Source: Streptococcus iniae (lineage in GTDB: Bacteria > Bacillota > Bacilli > Lactobacillales > Streptococcaceae). Taken from it: a stretch of 64,000 bases of DNA. Below the pieces are notes generated by a model. The model was not told the DNA's origin. It saw nothing but the letters and a program-made list of their open reading frames with translations, and made no database searches. Made by a program: the position numbers and the translations under genes. This document shows positions 51,501-60,850 of this stretch, in pieces. The DNA lies in NCBI RefSeq assembly GCF_030732225.1, contig NZ_CP132230.1, positions 1,640,001-1,704,000 on the forward strand, in the 5' to 3' direction. How positions within the stretch are numbered: the stretch's first letter is position 1; every line of letters begins with the position of its first letter.

Positions 51501-52337
51501 TTAAAAATCTTTTGTGTCCGGATCAGGTATCCCTGCCATATCAGGTAATGTTTTGATCATTTCAGCATCTTCTTGACTCAGTTCAATATCAAAGAAATCC
51601 CTATTTTCTTTAATACGATTTTCATGAACAGATTTTGGCAATGGTAAAAACCCCTCATAAACAGACCAGGCAAGAGCAATTTGCGCCACGGTTTTTCCAT
51701 ATTTTTCAGCCAAAGCTAACATGGTTTCATTCGTAAAGATTTCCCCTTGACCTAACGGACTCCAAGCTTCCAAAATAATATTTTTAGCCTTACAATAAGC
51801 AATAACATCTGCTTGGTAACATCCTGGGGCTAAACGGATTTGATTAACTGCTGGCTTGATCTTGGCTGTTTTTGCCAAAGCTTCTAAATGGTGAACCATA
51901 AAGTTGCTGACACCAATTGTTTTAATAAGGCCAGCTTCAACGGCATCTTCCATATAAGCCCATGCTTGAGCATTTGCTGACTCCCAGCTGTCACGGATAG
52001 CTTTAGGATTTGGCCAATGTATTAAGTAAAGGTCAATATAAGTTAAACCAAGTCGCTCTAAGGAAGCCTTTAGAGCTGCCTTAGCACCCTCATAACTATG
52101 ACTGTCATTCCATAATTTAGTAGTGATAAAGAGTTCTTCTCGAGCAATACCACTGTCTTTAATGGCACGTCCAACACTTTCTTCATTTTTATATATTGCT
52201 GCCGTGTCAATGTGGCGATAACCTGCCTTCAAAGCTGATAAAGTTGCTTGATAAGCCTCTTGTCCATCTGCTGCTTTAAAGGTCCCAAAACCTAAAAGTG
52301 GTATTTCTAGACCATTGTTCATTTTAAGTGTTTTCAT
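51501..52337 (-). CDS. Aldo/keto reductase
   Basis: NADPH-dependent reductase of the AKR superfamily (2,5-diketogluconate reductase / glyoxal reductase type), 278 aa. Catalytic tetrad: Asp and Tyr in HIDTAAIYKNEESVG, Lys in TTKLWNDSH, His in LIHWPNP. ATGs at 52340 and 52337 are both possible after AAGGAGG; I chose 52337 for its 8-nt spacing. An extended -10 TGATAGAAT lies at 52364-52372. The physiological substrate is unknown. Confidence 0.92.
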   Translation of the reverse strand: MKTLKMNNGLEIPLLGFGTFKAADGQEAYQATLSALKAGYRHIDTAAIYKNEESVGRAIKDSGIAREELFITTKLWNDSHSYEGAKAALKASLERLGLTYIDLYLIHWPNPKAIRDSWESANAQAWAYMEDAVEAGLIKTIGVSNFMVHHLEALAKTAKIKPAVNQIRLAPGCYQADVIAYCKAKNIILEAWSPLGQGEIFTNETMLALAEKYGKTVAQIALAWSVYEGFLPLPKSVHENRIKENRDFFDIELSQEDAEMIKTLPDMAGIPDPDTKDF

Positions 52338-52363
52338 CATAAAAACCTCCTTTTCTTTCCCCC

Positions 52364-52372
52364 ATTCTATCA
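52364..52372 (-). promoter_or_regulatory. Extended -10 of the aldo/keto reductase gene
   Basis: Minus-strand TGATAGAAT about 14 nt before the Shine-Dalgarno, between the nagA terminator and the gene. Confidence 0.5.
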
Positions 52373-52397
52373 TAATAGCCTTTTTTTAGGGAAAAAA

Positions 52398-52427
52398 AGA
52401 ATTGAGACAATTGCTTATCTCAATTCT
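52398..52427 (-). terminator. Terminator of nagA
   Basis: Perfect 10-bp stem AGAATTGAGA/TCTCAATTCT followed on the minus strand by TTTTTTT. Confidence 0.9.
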
Positions 52428-52433
52428 TTAAAC

Positions 52434-53585
52434 TTAGAGTGCTTGGTAAACTTTTTTTCCGTCTAAATAGGTCGCTATCAATTCTAAATTCTGATCTAGA
52501 ACAATGAAGTCTGCTGCATATCCTGCTTTAATTTGACCACAAACATCATCAATCCCAACTGAGACAGCCGGAACGTAAGAAGACATACGAATAGCTTCTT
52601 CTGGGCTTGCAATTCCCCAGTTAACAACATTTTTGATTCCATCTTTAAGTTTTAAGATGGAACCTGCCAAGCTACCACTGTCTTTTAGTCTAGCAGTTCC
52701 CTTTTCAACAATAACTGGGAATTCTCCCAGCATGTAATCCCCCTCTGGAGAGCCTCCAGCTCGCATACAGTCTGTAATCATTGCCACATGATCATGGCCT
52801 TTTTGTTGCATCAAGATATCGCAAGCAACAGGTGACACATGGTGTCCATCACAAATTAACTCTGCATAGGTTCCTGGAATATTGTATACAGCACCAACCA
52901 TTCCAGGTTCTCTATGCGTCAAACCACGCATCCCATTATAAGCATGAACCCAAACACTTGCTCCTGCATCTACAGCCGCCTTAGCCTCATCATAAGTTCC
53001 ATTGGAATGTCCTAAGGCTACAGTAACCCCTTCTTTTGTAAGAGTTGATACAAATTCTTCAACACCATCTCGTTCAGGAGCTAATGCTATCTTTTTAATC
53101 AAGCCATTAGCGGCTTCTTGCCATTGCCTAAATTCATCAAGGCTTGGATTTTTCATATAATTAGGGTTTTGTGCTCCCTTGTATTCTTCTGTGAAGTATG
53201 GTCCTTCAAAGTAAATCCCTTGAATCTTCGCGCCTTTGACCTGATCTGCAACTGATGCTAGGGTAGCTGAAACGTCTTTCAGATGGTCAAAATCAGATGT
53301 TAATGTTGTTGGTAAAAATGACGTAACACCAGTAGATAAGAGGCCTTGACTCATGGCATGAATACCTTTGGCATCATTATCCATAACGTCTGCACCTGCA
53401 TAACCATGGATATGGGTGTCAACTAAACCAGGTGCAAGCTGGTAGCCTGTGTAATCAATAATCTCTGAGTCTTTGGGTTCATTTTTTTGCCACTCACCAA
53501 AAACACCGTCTTTAATGGCAAGATAGCCTGCTTCTTTAACGTGATTTAGGTAATAAAAGCGGTCTGCTTTAATATAGCTTATCAT
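52434..53585 (-). CDS. nagA: N-acetylglucosamine-6-phosphate deacetylase
   Basis: Deacetylates GlcNAc-6-phosphate to glucosamine-6-phosphate, feeding amino sugars into glycolysis or wall synthesis. 383 aa amidohydrolase. Motifs: VDTHIHGYAGAD (about 56-67), EGPYFTEEYKGA, ALGHSNGTYDEA, HAYNGMRGLTHREPG, and the catalytic aspartate in MITDCMRAGG. It is a single gene; its promoter overlaps a cre-like site, so catabolite repression by CcpA is likely. Confidence 0.96.
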   Translation of the reverse strand: MISYIKADRFYYLNHVKEAGYLAIKDGVFGEWQKNEPKDSEIIDYTGYQLAPGLVDTHIHGYAGADVMDNDAKGIHAMSQGLLSTGVTSFLPTTLTSDFDHLKDVSATLASVADQVKGAKIQGIYFEGPYFTEEYKGAQNPNYMKNPSLDEFRQWQEAANGLIKKIALAPERDGVEEFVSTLTKEGVTVALGHSNGTYDEAKAAVDAGASVWVHAYNGMRGLTHREPGMVGAVYNIPGTYAELICDGHHVSPVACDILMQQKGHDHVAMITDCMRAGGSPEGDYMLGEFPVIVEKGTARLKDSGSLAGSILKLKDGIKNVVNWGIASPEEAIRMSSYVPAVSVGIDDVCGQIKAGYAADFIVLDQNLELIATYLDGKKVYQAL

Positions 53586-53607
53586 TTTATTCCTCCCTTT
53601 TGCCTCT

Positions 53608-53644
53608 ATTATACGCCAAGATTTCAGCTTTGTAAACGGTATAT
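53608..53644 (-). promoter_or_regulatory. nagA promoter overlapped by a cre site
   Basis: Minus-strand TTTACA (53631-53636), 17-nt spacer, TATAAT (53608-53613). The plus-strand TGTAAACGGTATAT (53631-53644) matches 12 of 14 cre positions and covers the -35. Confidence 0.75.
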
Positions 53645-53677
53645 ACCAATTTAGAAAGTAGTTTCAGAATTTAAAAA

Positions 53678-53705
53678 AATTGATTAAGGTTTTCCTCAAT
53701 CAATT
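53678..53705 (-). terminator. Terminator of degV
   Basis: 12-bp stem AATTGATTGAGG/CCTTAATCAATT (one mismatch), 4-nt loop, then TTTTTTT on the minus strand. Confidence 0.9.
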
Positions 53706-53713
53706 CCAATTTA

Positions 53714-54556
53714 TTAGCATTCATATCCTAATAGGATACCTTCTTCTTCAGCATAAAAGCTACATAAACCTGATGTTGGGACGGTTTTAATTTCCGCATC
53801 TGGATAAACTGCTTTGACTTTTTCACTGATTTGTTGGCAAATTTTGGTGTTGTTGCGGTGAGCAATTGTTATCCGTCCACCCTTATAGCCTGCCTTTTCA
53901 AGTTCTTCGACAACTGCCAAGACTGCTTTTTTCTGACCACGAGCTTTTTGCAATAATTCTAATTGGCCATCTAGACTAGCACGTCCAACCATTCTGATAT
54001 TCAAAAGACCAATGACTTTTCCAAGTAATTTGCTAACACGGCCATTTTTAACTAAGTTATCAATTTTTGCTAGAACAAATAGCAAAGCTGTCTGTTTTTG
54101 GTAGGCTGTAATTTTTTCAACAACGGCATCAAAACTAAGACCTTGTGAAATCAAACATTCCAATTCTGCAACGATCAAATCCATTTCACCTGCTGCAGAC
54201 AAGGAATCAATCACATGGATGTTCACGTTTGGATTTTCTTCCAAAAGCATGTTTTTTGCTAAGCGCGCACTATTATGGCTTCCTGATAAGGTACCCGTTA
54301 TGGTCACAGCAATGACATTATCTGCCCCTTCATAAGCTTTCATAAAAGCATCTGGACTTGGGCAACTTGAAGTTGTTGCTGCTGAAGCAGCATACATACT
54401 GTCCATCATATGGTCAATATCTAAACCTTTATCATCCACAAAAACCTCGTTACCAATACGTAGCATTAATGGCACGCGCTCATAGCTTAATTCCTGTGAC
54501 TTTGTTTTTAATTCTACTAAATCACATCCTGAGTCTGCAACTATTTTCCAAGTCAT
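53714..54556 (-). CDS. DegV-family fatty acid-binding protein
   Basis: 280-aa DegV (FakB-like) protein that holds a fatty acid for phosphorylation by FakA. The N-terminal KIVADSGCDL, TTSSCPSPDAF, and TGTLSGSHNSA segments are the family lipid-binding loops. Several paralogues usually exist per genome. It is a single gene with an extended -10 (54618-54626) about 60 nt upstream. Confidence 0.92.
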   Translation of the reverse strand: MTWKIVADSGCDLVELKTKSQELSYERVPLMLRIGNEVFVDDKGLDIDHMMDSMYAASAATTSSCPSPDAFMKAYEGADNVIAVTITGTLSGSHNSARLAKNMLLEENPNVNIHVIDSLSAAGEMDLIVAELECLISQGLSFDAVVEKITAYQKQTALLFVLAKIDNLVKNGRVSKLLGKVIGLLNIRMVGRASLDGQLELLQKARGQKKAVLAVVEELEKAGYKGGRITIAHRNNTKICQQISEKVKAVYPDAEIKTVPTSGLCSFYAEEEGILLGYEC

Positions 54557-54617
54557 GCATCTCCCTCGTTTCTATCATACAATTTCTTTTTTTATCATCT
54601 TAGTGATACCCTTTAAA

Positions 54618-54626
54618 ATTATATCA
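54618..54626 (-). promoter_or_regulatory. Extended -10 of degV
   Basis: Minus-strand TGATATAAT. Confidence 0.55.
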
Positions 54627-54734
54627 TTATATACCTAAATTAGGCTAGTAAAATTTGCTATATATTGCTCCACTAAGCTTTTATATCAACAATCAACTAA
54701 TTCCTCTGCTTCATTTGGGAAATGGGGCTGATGG

Positions 54735-55550
54735 CTATTTTCTTAAAACATGGGTTTTAATAGCCTGTGCTACACCTGCATGGTCACAATCTGCAGTTAC
54801 AGCGTCTGCTAAGTTTTTTACGGCTTGACTAGCATTGCCCATGGCAATTCCTAAGCCTGCGTAACTGATCATCTCAAGGTCATTTGCGGCATCACCAATA
54901 GCCATAATATGTTCTGAGTCAATCTTCAAATGCTCTGCTAAGGCTTTAAGAGCCCAAGCTTTAGTAACATTTTTCGGCATAATCTCCAAGATGTAATCTT
55001 GACTGCGAACAACACTGTAATCTTTTTCCAAGTCCTTTCGTACAGCCGCTTCAAATTGGTCTAAAAGAGGCTTCTCTCCCATGTACATGGCCTGAAAAAT
55101 AAGGTCATTTTTTGCTTGTAATGCTTCTATGCTAGTTGCTTTTACAGTGGTAAAAACCAAATCCCCATCATATTGAACCAATTCTGGAACATGATCTGAG
55201 ACAACATAAAAATCTTGTTCAGCTGTCAAGGTCAAATCCACACCAGGATAGTCTTGGCAAAGCTGATGCAATTTGGAGACATCAAAAAGACTGAGTTGTG
55301 CTGATTGAATGAGTTGCCAATCCCTGCTCTGATAACTGCTACAGCCATTATTTAGGATTAAAAATTCATTTTCTGATAAGCCTAATTGTTCGAAATATGG
55401 TTTTGTTCCAGATTTTGGACGACCAGTACAAATAACAATTGTCACACCAGAAGCCGCAGCTGCCTGCACTGCTTCAATGTTTTCTTTAACAAGTTCTTTT
55501 TGATGATTTAACAAGGTTCCATCTAAATCAATGGCAATAAGTTTTATCAT
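54735..55550 (-). CDS. Cof-type HAD phosphatase
   Basis: 271-aa HAD-superfamily type IIB hydrolase, likely a sugar-phosphate or cofactor phosphatase. Motif I DLDGTLLN at residues 8-15, motif II TGRP, motif III lysine in KAWAL, motif IV GDAANDLEM at about 220-228. The ATG at 55550 begins right before motif I and has AGAGG 7-8 nt upstream. Directly upstream lie two interleaved inverted repeats. Confidence 0.92.
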   Translation of the reverse strand: MIKLIAIDLDGTLLNHQKELVKENIEAVQAAAASGVTIVICTGRPKSGTKPYFEQLGLSENEFLILNNGCSSYQSRDWQLIQSAQLSLFDVSKLHQLCQDYPGVDLTLTAEQDFYVVSDHVPELVQYDGDLVFTTVKATSIEALQAKNDLIFQAMYMGEKPLLDQFEAAVRKDLEKDYSVVRSQDYILEIMPKNVTKAWALKALAEHLKIDSEHIMAIGDAANDLEMISYAGLGIAMGNASQAVKNLADAVTADCDHAGVAQAIKTHVLRK

Positions 55551-55563
55551 AAATAGCCTCTTT

Positions 55564-55601
55564 CTAGTCTGATACATTTTTCACTTAAGACTAGTGTATC
55601 A
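55564..55601. repeat. Interleaved inverted repeats upstream of the HAD gene
   Basis: Plus-strand order CTAGTC (55564-55569), TGATAC (55570-55575), GACTAG (55589-55594), GTATCA (55596-55601): two 6-bp inverted repeats in a-b-a'-b' order. The minus-strand TGATACACT within it reads as an extended -10. From 55602 to 55740 nothing else is visible. Confidence 0.6.
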
Positions 55602-55846
55602 CTTTTTCACAAAAAATGAGATTCTAGACATGACCCTTACTTAATTTCCTTACTTTGAGCCAATAATTGATACCACTGGGCACTTTTCTTTGGGAACTTA
55701 TTTAAACATACAAAAACTCATTTTATTTTCATTTTATTAAATAAATAATTGACAGATGAGAAAATTTCTGACATGCTAGTAGAGATAGATGGTTACTATT
55801 TTTTTATAGAATCCATTTAGAAAATACTTTAAAAGGAGATATAAGG

Positions 55847-56857
55847 TTGAAAAAACGTATTTGTTTGACACTTATTTTAGGACTTATCTCTTGTGTCTTT
55901 ATCCAACCAGTAGCAGTTAAGGCCAGTGATCGTTCGTTAAAAAGTTGGTTTATTGAACAGTATTTTTGGCTTAAAGGAGACAAAAGCTACTACAGTGAAC
56001 AGGATGAAGCCGAGTTCCAGAAATATGTCAATTCCGCAGGAGAAACAAGTAATAATGGTTACACTCTTGAACCTAGTTTGGTTAATGGCACATTAGTTAA
56101 AGAAGAAAAACATCAAATGACGGTTTATTCTTGGAACGATAAAAATGACCCTAATCAAAAAGTTATTCTATATTTACATGGCGGGTCATATTTAAATAAT
56201 CCGACCACTTACCATATTGATATGCTCAAAAAAATATCAAGTCAGTTAGATGCTAAAATAGTACTTCCTATTTATCCTAAAGCTCCAAAGTATGCTTACC
56301 ATCAAGTCATGCCTCTTCTTGTTGATCTTTATCAAGATGTCTACATGAGCAGAAGTCAAAATGCTAAAAACATTACACTTATGGGAGATTCCGCAGGAGG
56401 TGGTTTAGCACTTGGATTGGCCCGTGCATTAACTTATGAACCAAAACCATACCCACTTGCTCAACCCAAAGATATTATTCTCTTATCGCCTTGGCTCGAT
56501 GTCAGCATGTCTCATCCAGAAATTCCAGCTTATGAATCAACTGATCCTATTTTATCAGCTTGGGGATTAAAGCGTGTTGGTGCTCTTTGGGCAGGCGATG
56601 AAGGAAATGTTCACCATGAATATGTTAGTCCTAAGAATGGTCCTCTTGACAAGCTGGCACCAATTACCCTATTTGTTGGAACAAGAGAAATTTTCTATCC
56701 AGATGTCCGTGATTTTGAACAACGGCTAAGCAATGAAAATCTTAGACACAATTATTTTGTCGGCAACGGTATGAATCACGCCTATCCTATTTACCCAATT
56801 TCTGAAGCCGATAAGGCACAAAGAGATATTGTTCAAATTATCAATAGACCTGCCTAA
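55847..56857 (+). CDS. Secreted alpha/beta-hydrolase esterase (HSL family)
   Basis: 336-aa exported esterase/lipase. A Sec signal peptide covers 1-26 (cleavage after VKA). The oxyanion motif HGGS is at 111-114, nucleophile S182 in GDSAGG and catalytic H311 in GMNHAYP. Where many relatives have Asp in GTxD, this has E281 (GTREIF); D286 may serve instead. The start codon is TTG at 55847, supported by AGGAG (55834-55838) with 8-nt spacing and the absence of an in-frame ATG in the signal peptide. A -35 TTGACA lies at 55749-55754 but no good -10 follows. The natural substrate is unknown. Confidence 0.9.
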   Translation: MKKRICLTLILGLISCVFIQPVAVKASDRSLKSWFIEQYFWLKGDKSYYSEQDEAEFQKYVNSAGETSNNGYTLEPSLVNGTLVKEEKHQMTVYSWNDKNDPNQKVILYLHGGSYLNNPTTYHIDMLKKISSQLDAKIVLPIYPKAPKYAYHQVMPLLVDLYQDVYMSRSQNAKNITLMGDSAGGGLALGLARALTYEPKPYPLAQPKDIILLSPWLDVSMSHPEIPAYESTDPILSAWGLKRVGALWAGDEGNVHHEYVSPKNGPLDKLAPITLFVGTREIFYPDVRDFEQRLSNENLRHNYFVGNGMNHAYPIYPISEADKAQRDIVQIINRPA

Positions 56858-56953
56858 AGTCAACATAAACGTCAAGCATTCCTTAACTAAAATAAAGGAC
56901 AAGTCCTGATGGTTTACACCTTATGATTGCTATTTGTTAAAGAATACACTAAA

Positions 56954-56984
56954 AAGCTCCCCTTTTTTCTTAAAAGAGGAGCTT
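56954..56984. terminator. Bidirectional terminator between the esterase and beta-galactosidase genes
   Basis: Stem AAGCTCC-C-CTTTT / AAAAG-A-GGAGCTT (56954-56966 and 56972-56984). The minus-strand T-run is the better one. Confidence 0.85.
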
Positions 56985-57018
56985 CTTGGTTTTTAAATGA
57001 TTGACTCGACACTCTTTT

Positions 57019-60000
57019 TTAGACGGTGGTGCTTGACTCTTCGAAGCATGCTTTAAGTCGGTAAATTCTTTCTTGTTTCATGTCTTCAGATGCTACTAAA
57101 ATTTTTACTTCGTTCTGGTACTCAGGTAAAATGGTGATGGCACAATGATATGGATTCTTGTGAACAGAAATCTTAGAAACGTCTAAACTCCCACTATGTG
57201 TAGGGATATCCGTAATTCCTTTTTGAGAAAGCAGGTAATCTACTCCTTCAACAGATATCCTATCAAGCCATGCTTTCTTAGCTTTTGTAACCAACCAATC
57301 TCCTCTGAAGAGTTTAATTTTCTCATAATCACTGCTTACTCCTTCATAAACAATTTTAAACTGAACGGCTGATACAGGTGCTGTAAAACAATACTCTAGA
57401 CCTTGACTTGTTTTCTTAGGTACTTTTGTTGATACTAATTGCCCATCAGCATATATGCTTGCTGTTTGTGAAGTTGGTAGGATAAGCCGTGCAATATTTT
57501 CAGCAGTTGCATAGGTATAGGTGACACTTGTTGTGTCTACTGTTTTTTGCGCTGACTTACTAACGTCAATTGAGGAATACTTTAATTCTTGCTGAGCAAG
57601 TCGTATGTTAGCACAGGCTTCTTTCTTATCACCTAAGACATCGACTATTCCTTTAACTGTGACAACCGGCTCACTTTGAAGTTTTTCTTGTAAATCCTCT
57701 GGTTTATTTTCCCAAATAACAGGAAACTGTGATTGGACAAGTTGACCATTTGCTAAATAGGCTTGAACTGTTTCTGGTAATAGTATGCTTTCGCCCTCTA
57801 ATGCTAGGATGCTGATTGTTTTAATCGCAACCACCTGACCTATCATAAAGACATTGATGCTAATAGGTTTGTCACTGCTTGCTAGCCTTCCATTAATTGT
57901 GAAATCAAGTTCTTTTTTCAGTTTTTCTGCTAGAGATGACTTATCCCAAATGATATCTTCTAGCTTTTCTTCCCCATTATTTCTTCGAGTGAGAACCGTT
58001 TTGGGCAGGGGAAGGGTTTTTCTCCCTTTTTTGATGTAAAGGTTTTTAACCATGTCATAACGATCAATTGCACCTGCTTTTGGTTCTTTGTTTGCGTAGA
58101 CTTTAATGCTTTGTTTTGCTGCTTTCAACCCCTTACTTGTAGCTTTTAAAAGCACTTGCCCACTGTCGCCAGTCATTTGCACAATAGCAAGGAGTTTGCC
58201 AGCAAAGGCCTGACGGTTATTGTCTTGATAGCTTTGATGGTCTGTCGGATCACCATTATCTAAAGCAAGCAGTCTAGCAGGTCCAGTTACTGAAACTGTG
58301 ATACGATTTGATGCATCAGTAATGTCATGACCATCTTGGTCTTGAACACTGATTTCAACATAAGCTAAGGAGTTATCTGATACCTGTTTGGGACATTTTG
58401 AAGTTGTTAAATGAAGTTTATTAGGTTGACCAAAACTTCTTACCTTGCTATTTCCATGAGTTTCTGTGATGATTTTACCTTTTTTATCATAAGCTATGGC
58501 CTCCAAAGTTCCCTCTTGATAAGGGATTTCCCAGGTCAGGTAAAGGTTTTTGTGACTGATAGCAGTATCTCTGCTAGCTTCGTAAACCCTGTAAGAATGG
58601 ATATTATCTGTTGCAGGCAAAAGCCTTGAATAGTTGCGTTTTCCAAGGAGTTGCTTCTTTCCAGTCATATCTGTATGACACAATTCAACTGCATCTGCAT
58701 TAGAATATACAACAACAGTTACTTTTTGAGCATTGCCACTTGTGCATAAGATTGATTCTTTCCAGCTTGGGAGAATATGAAGGGTTGTGTCTTCTTTTTG
58801 CCATTGACTTCTATAAAAATAATAGCTATCTTTTGGAAATCCTGCCGTGTCAATGATGCCAAAATAAGAACTTTTTGGTGGCGGGTTCCCATTGAGTTGA
58901 TTTGCTGGTCCTTTCCCAACACTGTTCCAAGGTGTTGGTTCTCCTAAATAATCAAATCCTGTCCAAACGAATTCCCCTGCTACAAAATCTCTAGTAATCA
59001 CATCAAACCAGGCCTCACTAGCATAATGCCCCCAACCTACTGTACTGTTATCATAGGAACTCAATTGATTTTTCTCATTACGGTAAGCAGAGTGACCCTC
59101 TACTTTAATGCTTGCATTATAAACCCCACGACTGTTGATAGCAGAAGCTGTTTCAGAGCCATACATTTTCCAGTCAGGGTGTTCCTTGTGGTCACGGTCA
59201 TAGTCACAACCACTAGCATAATTGTAACCCACAATACCTTGACAAGTATTCTTAGCAGTTGACAAGACTTTAGCCATTTCAAGAGAAATTGCCCTTTCAG
59301 TTCCTCCCTCATTTTTGAGTTTATTATCTCCCAATGTCACTGGTCTACTCTGATCAAGTTCTGCGACCCAATTGATGAGGTCTTTTAGTAACTTTGGATA
59401 AGAGTCCGTTTGGTTGTCACCTTCTAACCCTTCTTGAACTTCATTACCTGTTGACCACATGATTAGAGAAGGGGCGTTTTTGCCTGCTCTCACCATCTGT
59501 TTGATGTGGTATTCTGCCCATGTTTGTTGAGGTTTCGCATGACTTAGGTAGTTAGCATTTTCACCTATTTTCTGATCAAAAAACCTTGCGTAATCATATT
59601 GATTCCCGTTTTTTGCAAATCTCCAAGTGTCAAATGCCTCATCTACCAACAGAATCCCTTTACGATTAGCAATATCCCTCATAAAACGAGATGAAGGGTT
59701 GTGTGTCACACGAACAGCATTCACTCCCATATCTTTCAAAATTGTTAACTGTCTGTCAATGGCATCATAATAAGCTTTTGCACCTAATCCCCCTTGGTCA
59801 TGGTGCATACAAACCCCTTGGAGTTTTACGGCCTGACCATTTAAGTAAAACCCTTTTTGGGCATCAAAAGCTATAAAGCGAAAACCAACTTCTTCTTCTT
59901 TTTGGTGAATGATTTGGCCATCCCTATCAAGAAGCTCTGTTCTTAAGACATAAAGATTAGGATGACTTATTGACCATAAGTCTGGATTGATAAGGCTTAA

Positions 60001-60759
60001 GTCATGTTTAAAAGTGACCTCTTTTCCTTGTTCAATAGTCTGCTCTTTTGTTTGATGACTAAGCAATGCTTGCGTCTTTATGTCTGATGTTTTTGGATAA
60101 AGAGAAGTTTTCACTGACACCGTTATAGCATTGTCTGATTGATTAATAACCTCTGCTTCAATGAGCAGCTGAGCTGTTTTATGATCTCTATAGGTTTCTG
60201 CTAAATTGGGAGTTTTAACCGTCACACCATCTTGTCTTAAATGAACTTGTGGTGTCACCTCCAAATAAAGAGACCGATAAATGCCGCTTCCTGAATACCA
60301 ACGTGAACTTGGGATTTTATTGGTCACTTTAATGGCAAGCGTATTATCACCACAACTAGTCAGAAAGTCTGTTATATCATAAGAAAAATGGCTGTAACCA
60401 TTAGGGTGCATTCCTAATTTTTGCCCATTCACATAAACTTCAGTTTCCATGTAAGAACCATCAAAGCATAGCAAAAAACGCCCTTTAGCAGCTTGACCAC
60501 CTAGAGTAAAATACTTTCTATACCAGCCTACACCACCCAGTTTGTAACCACTTTCTGCTTCTCCTTGGTAGATTGCATAGTCTTGGGTCAAACTAAAATC
60601 ATGAGGTAACTTAATTGTTTGCCAGCTTGAATCATCAAATAGCTGATGACTCGCATTTGGAACATCACCAAAGGTAAACTTCCAGTCATTGTCGAAAGGA
60701 ATTATTTGATTTGTTGCTGTATAGTGATTGAATGACTGTGTTTCAATATCTGAATGCAT
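57019..60759 (-). CDS. Large GH2 beta-galactosidase, no signal peptide
   Basis: 1,246-aa glycoside hydrolase family 2 enzyme. The N-terminal sugar-binding jelly roll covers about 20-170, an Ig-like domain about 170-300, and a TIM barrel about 300-600 with acid/base E440 in WSTGNEV and nucleophile E536 in YGSETAS. A DUF4982-like domain and several Ig-like/Big domains fill about 680-1246. The architecture resembles the catalytic half of pneumococcal BgaA, but neither signal peptide nor LPxTG is present, so it should act in the cytoplasm. The ATG at 60759 (GGAAAG 4 nt upstream) was preferred to a TTG at 60771. A strong promoter and a cre site precede it. No sugar transporter lies beside it. Confidence 0.9.
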   Translation of the reverse strand: MHSDIETQSFNHYTATNQIIPFDNDWKFTFGDVPNASHQLFDDSSWQTIKLPHDFSLTQDYAIYQGEAESGYKLGGVGWYRKYFTLGGQAAKGRFLLCFDGSYMETEVYVNGQKLGMHPNGYSHFSYDITDFLTSCGDNTLAIKVTNKIPSSRWYSGSGIYRSLYLEVTPQVHLRQDGVTVKTPNLAETYRDHKTAQLLIEAEVINQSDNAITVSVKTSLYPKTSDIKTQALLSHQTKEQTIEQGKEVTFKHDLSLINPDLWSISHPNLYVLRTELLDRDGQIIHQKEEEVGFRFIAFDAQKGFYLNGQAVKLQGVCMHHDQGGLGAKAYYDAIDRQLTILKDMGVNAVRVTHNPSSRFMRDIANRKGILLVDEAFDTWRFAKNGNQYDYARFFDQKIGENANYLSHAKPQQTWAEYHIKQMVRAGKNAPSLIMWSTGNEVQEGLEGDNQTDSYPKLLKDLINWVAELDQSRPVTLGDNKLKNEGGTERAISLEMAKVLSTAKNTCQGIVGYNYASGCDYDRDHKEHPDWKMYGSETASAINSRGVYNASIKVEGHSAYRNEKNQLSSYDNSTVGWGHYASEAWFDVITRDFVAGEFVWTGFDYLGEPTPWNSVGKGPANQLNGNPPPKSSYFGIIDTAGFPKDSYYFYRSQWQKEDTTLHILPSWKESILCTSGNAQKVTVVVYSNADAVELCHTDMTGKKQLLGKRNYSRLLPATDNIHSYRVYEASRDTAISHKNLYLTWEIPYQEGTLEAIAYDKKGKIITETHGNSKVRSFGQPNKLHLTTSKCPKQVSDNSLAYVEISVQDQDGHDITDASNRITVSVTGPARLLALDNGDPTDHQSYQDNNRQAFAGKLLAIVQMTGDSGQVLLKATSKGLKAAKQSIKVYANKEPKAGAIDRYDMVKNLYIKKGRKTLPLPKTVLTRRNNGEEKLEDIIWDKSSLAEKLKKELDFTINGRLASSDKPISINVFMIGQVVAIKTISILALEGESILLPETVQAYLANGQLVQSQFPVIWENKPEDLQEKLQSEPVVTVKGIVDVLGDKKEACANIRLAQQELKYSSIDVSKSAQKTVDTTSVTYTYATAENIARLILPTSQTASIYADGQLVSTKVPKKTSQGLEYCFTAPVSAVQFKIVYEGVSSDYEKIKLFRGDWLVTKAKKAWLDRISVEGVDYLLSQKGITDIPTHSGSLDVSKISVHKNPYHCAITILPEYQNEVKILVASEDMKQERIYRLKACFEESSTTV

Positions 60760-60850
60760 ATGACTTTCCAAAACTTCCTTATTTTTAACTTATTAAGACT
60801 AGCTTTTATGAGAAGGGCCTATTGCTATCATTTTGATTAAGCCTTTCAAA

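Noticed and set aside
55564..55601. H-type pseudoknot riboswitch
   Set aside because: The loop geometry (0 nt crossing a 6-bp stem) is poor and the -10 overlaps one arm, so a DNA operator is at least as likely; kept only as an open observation.
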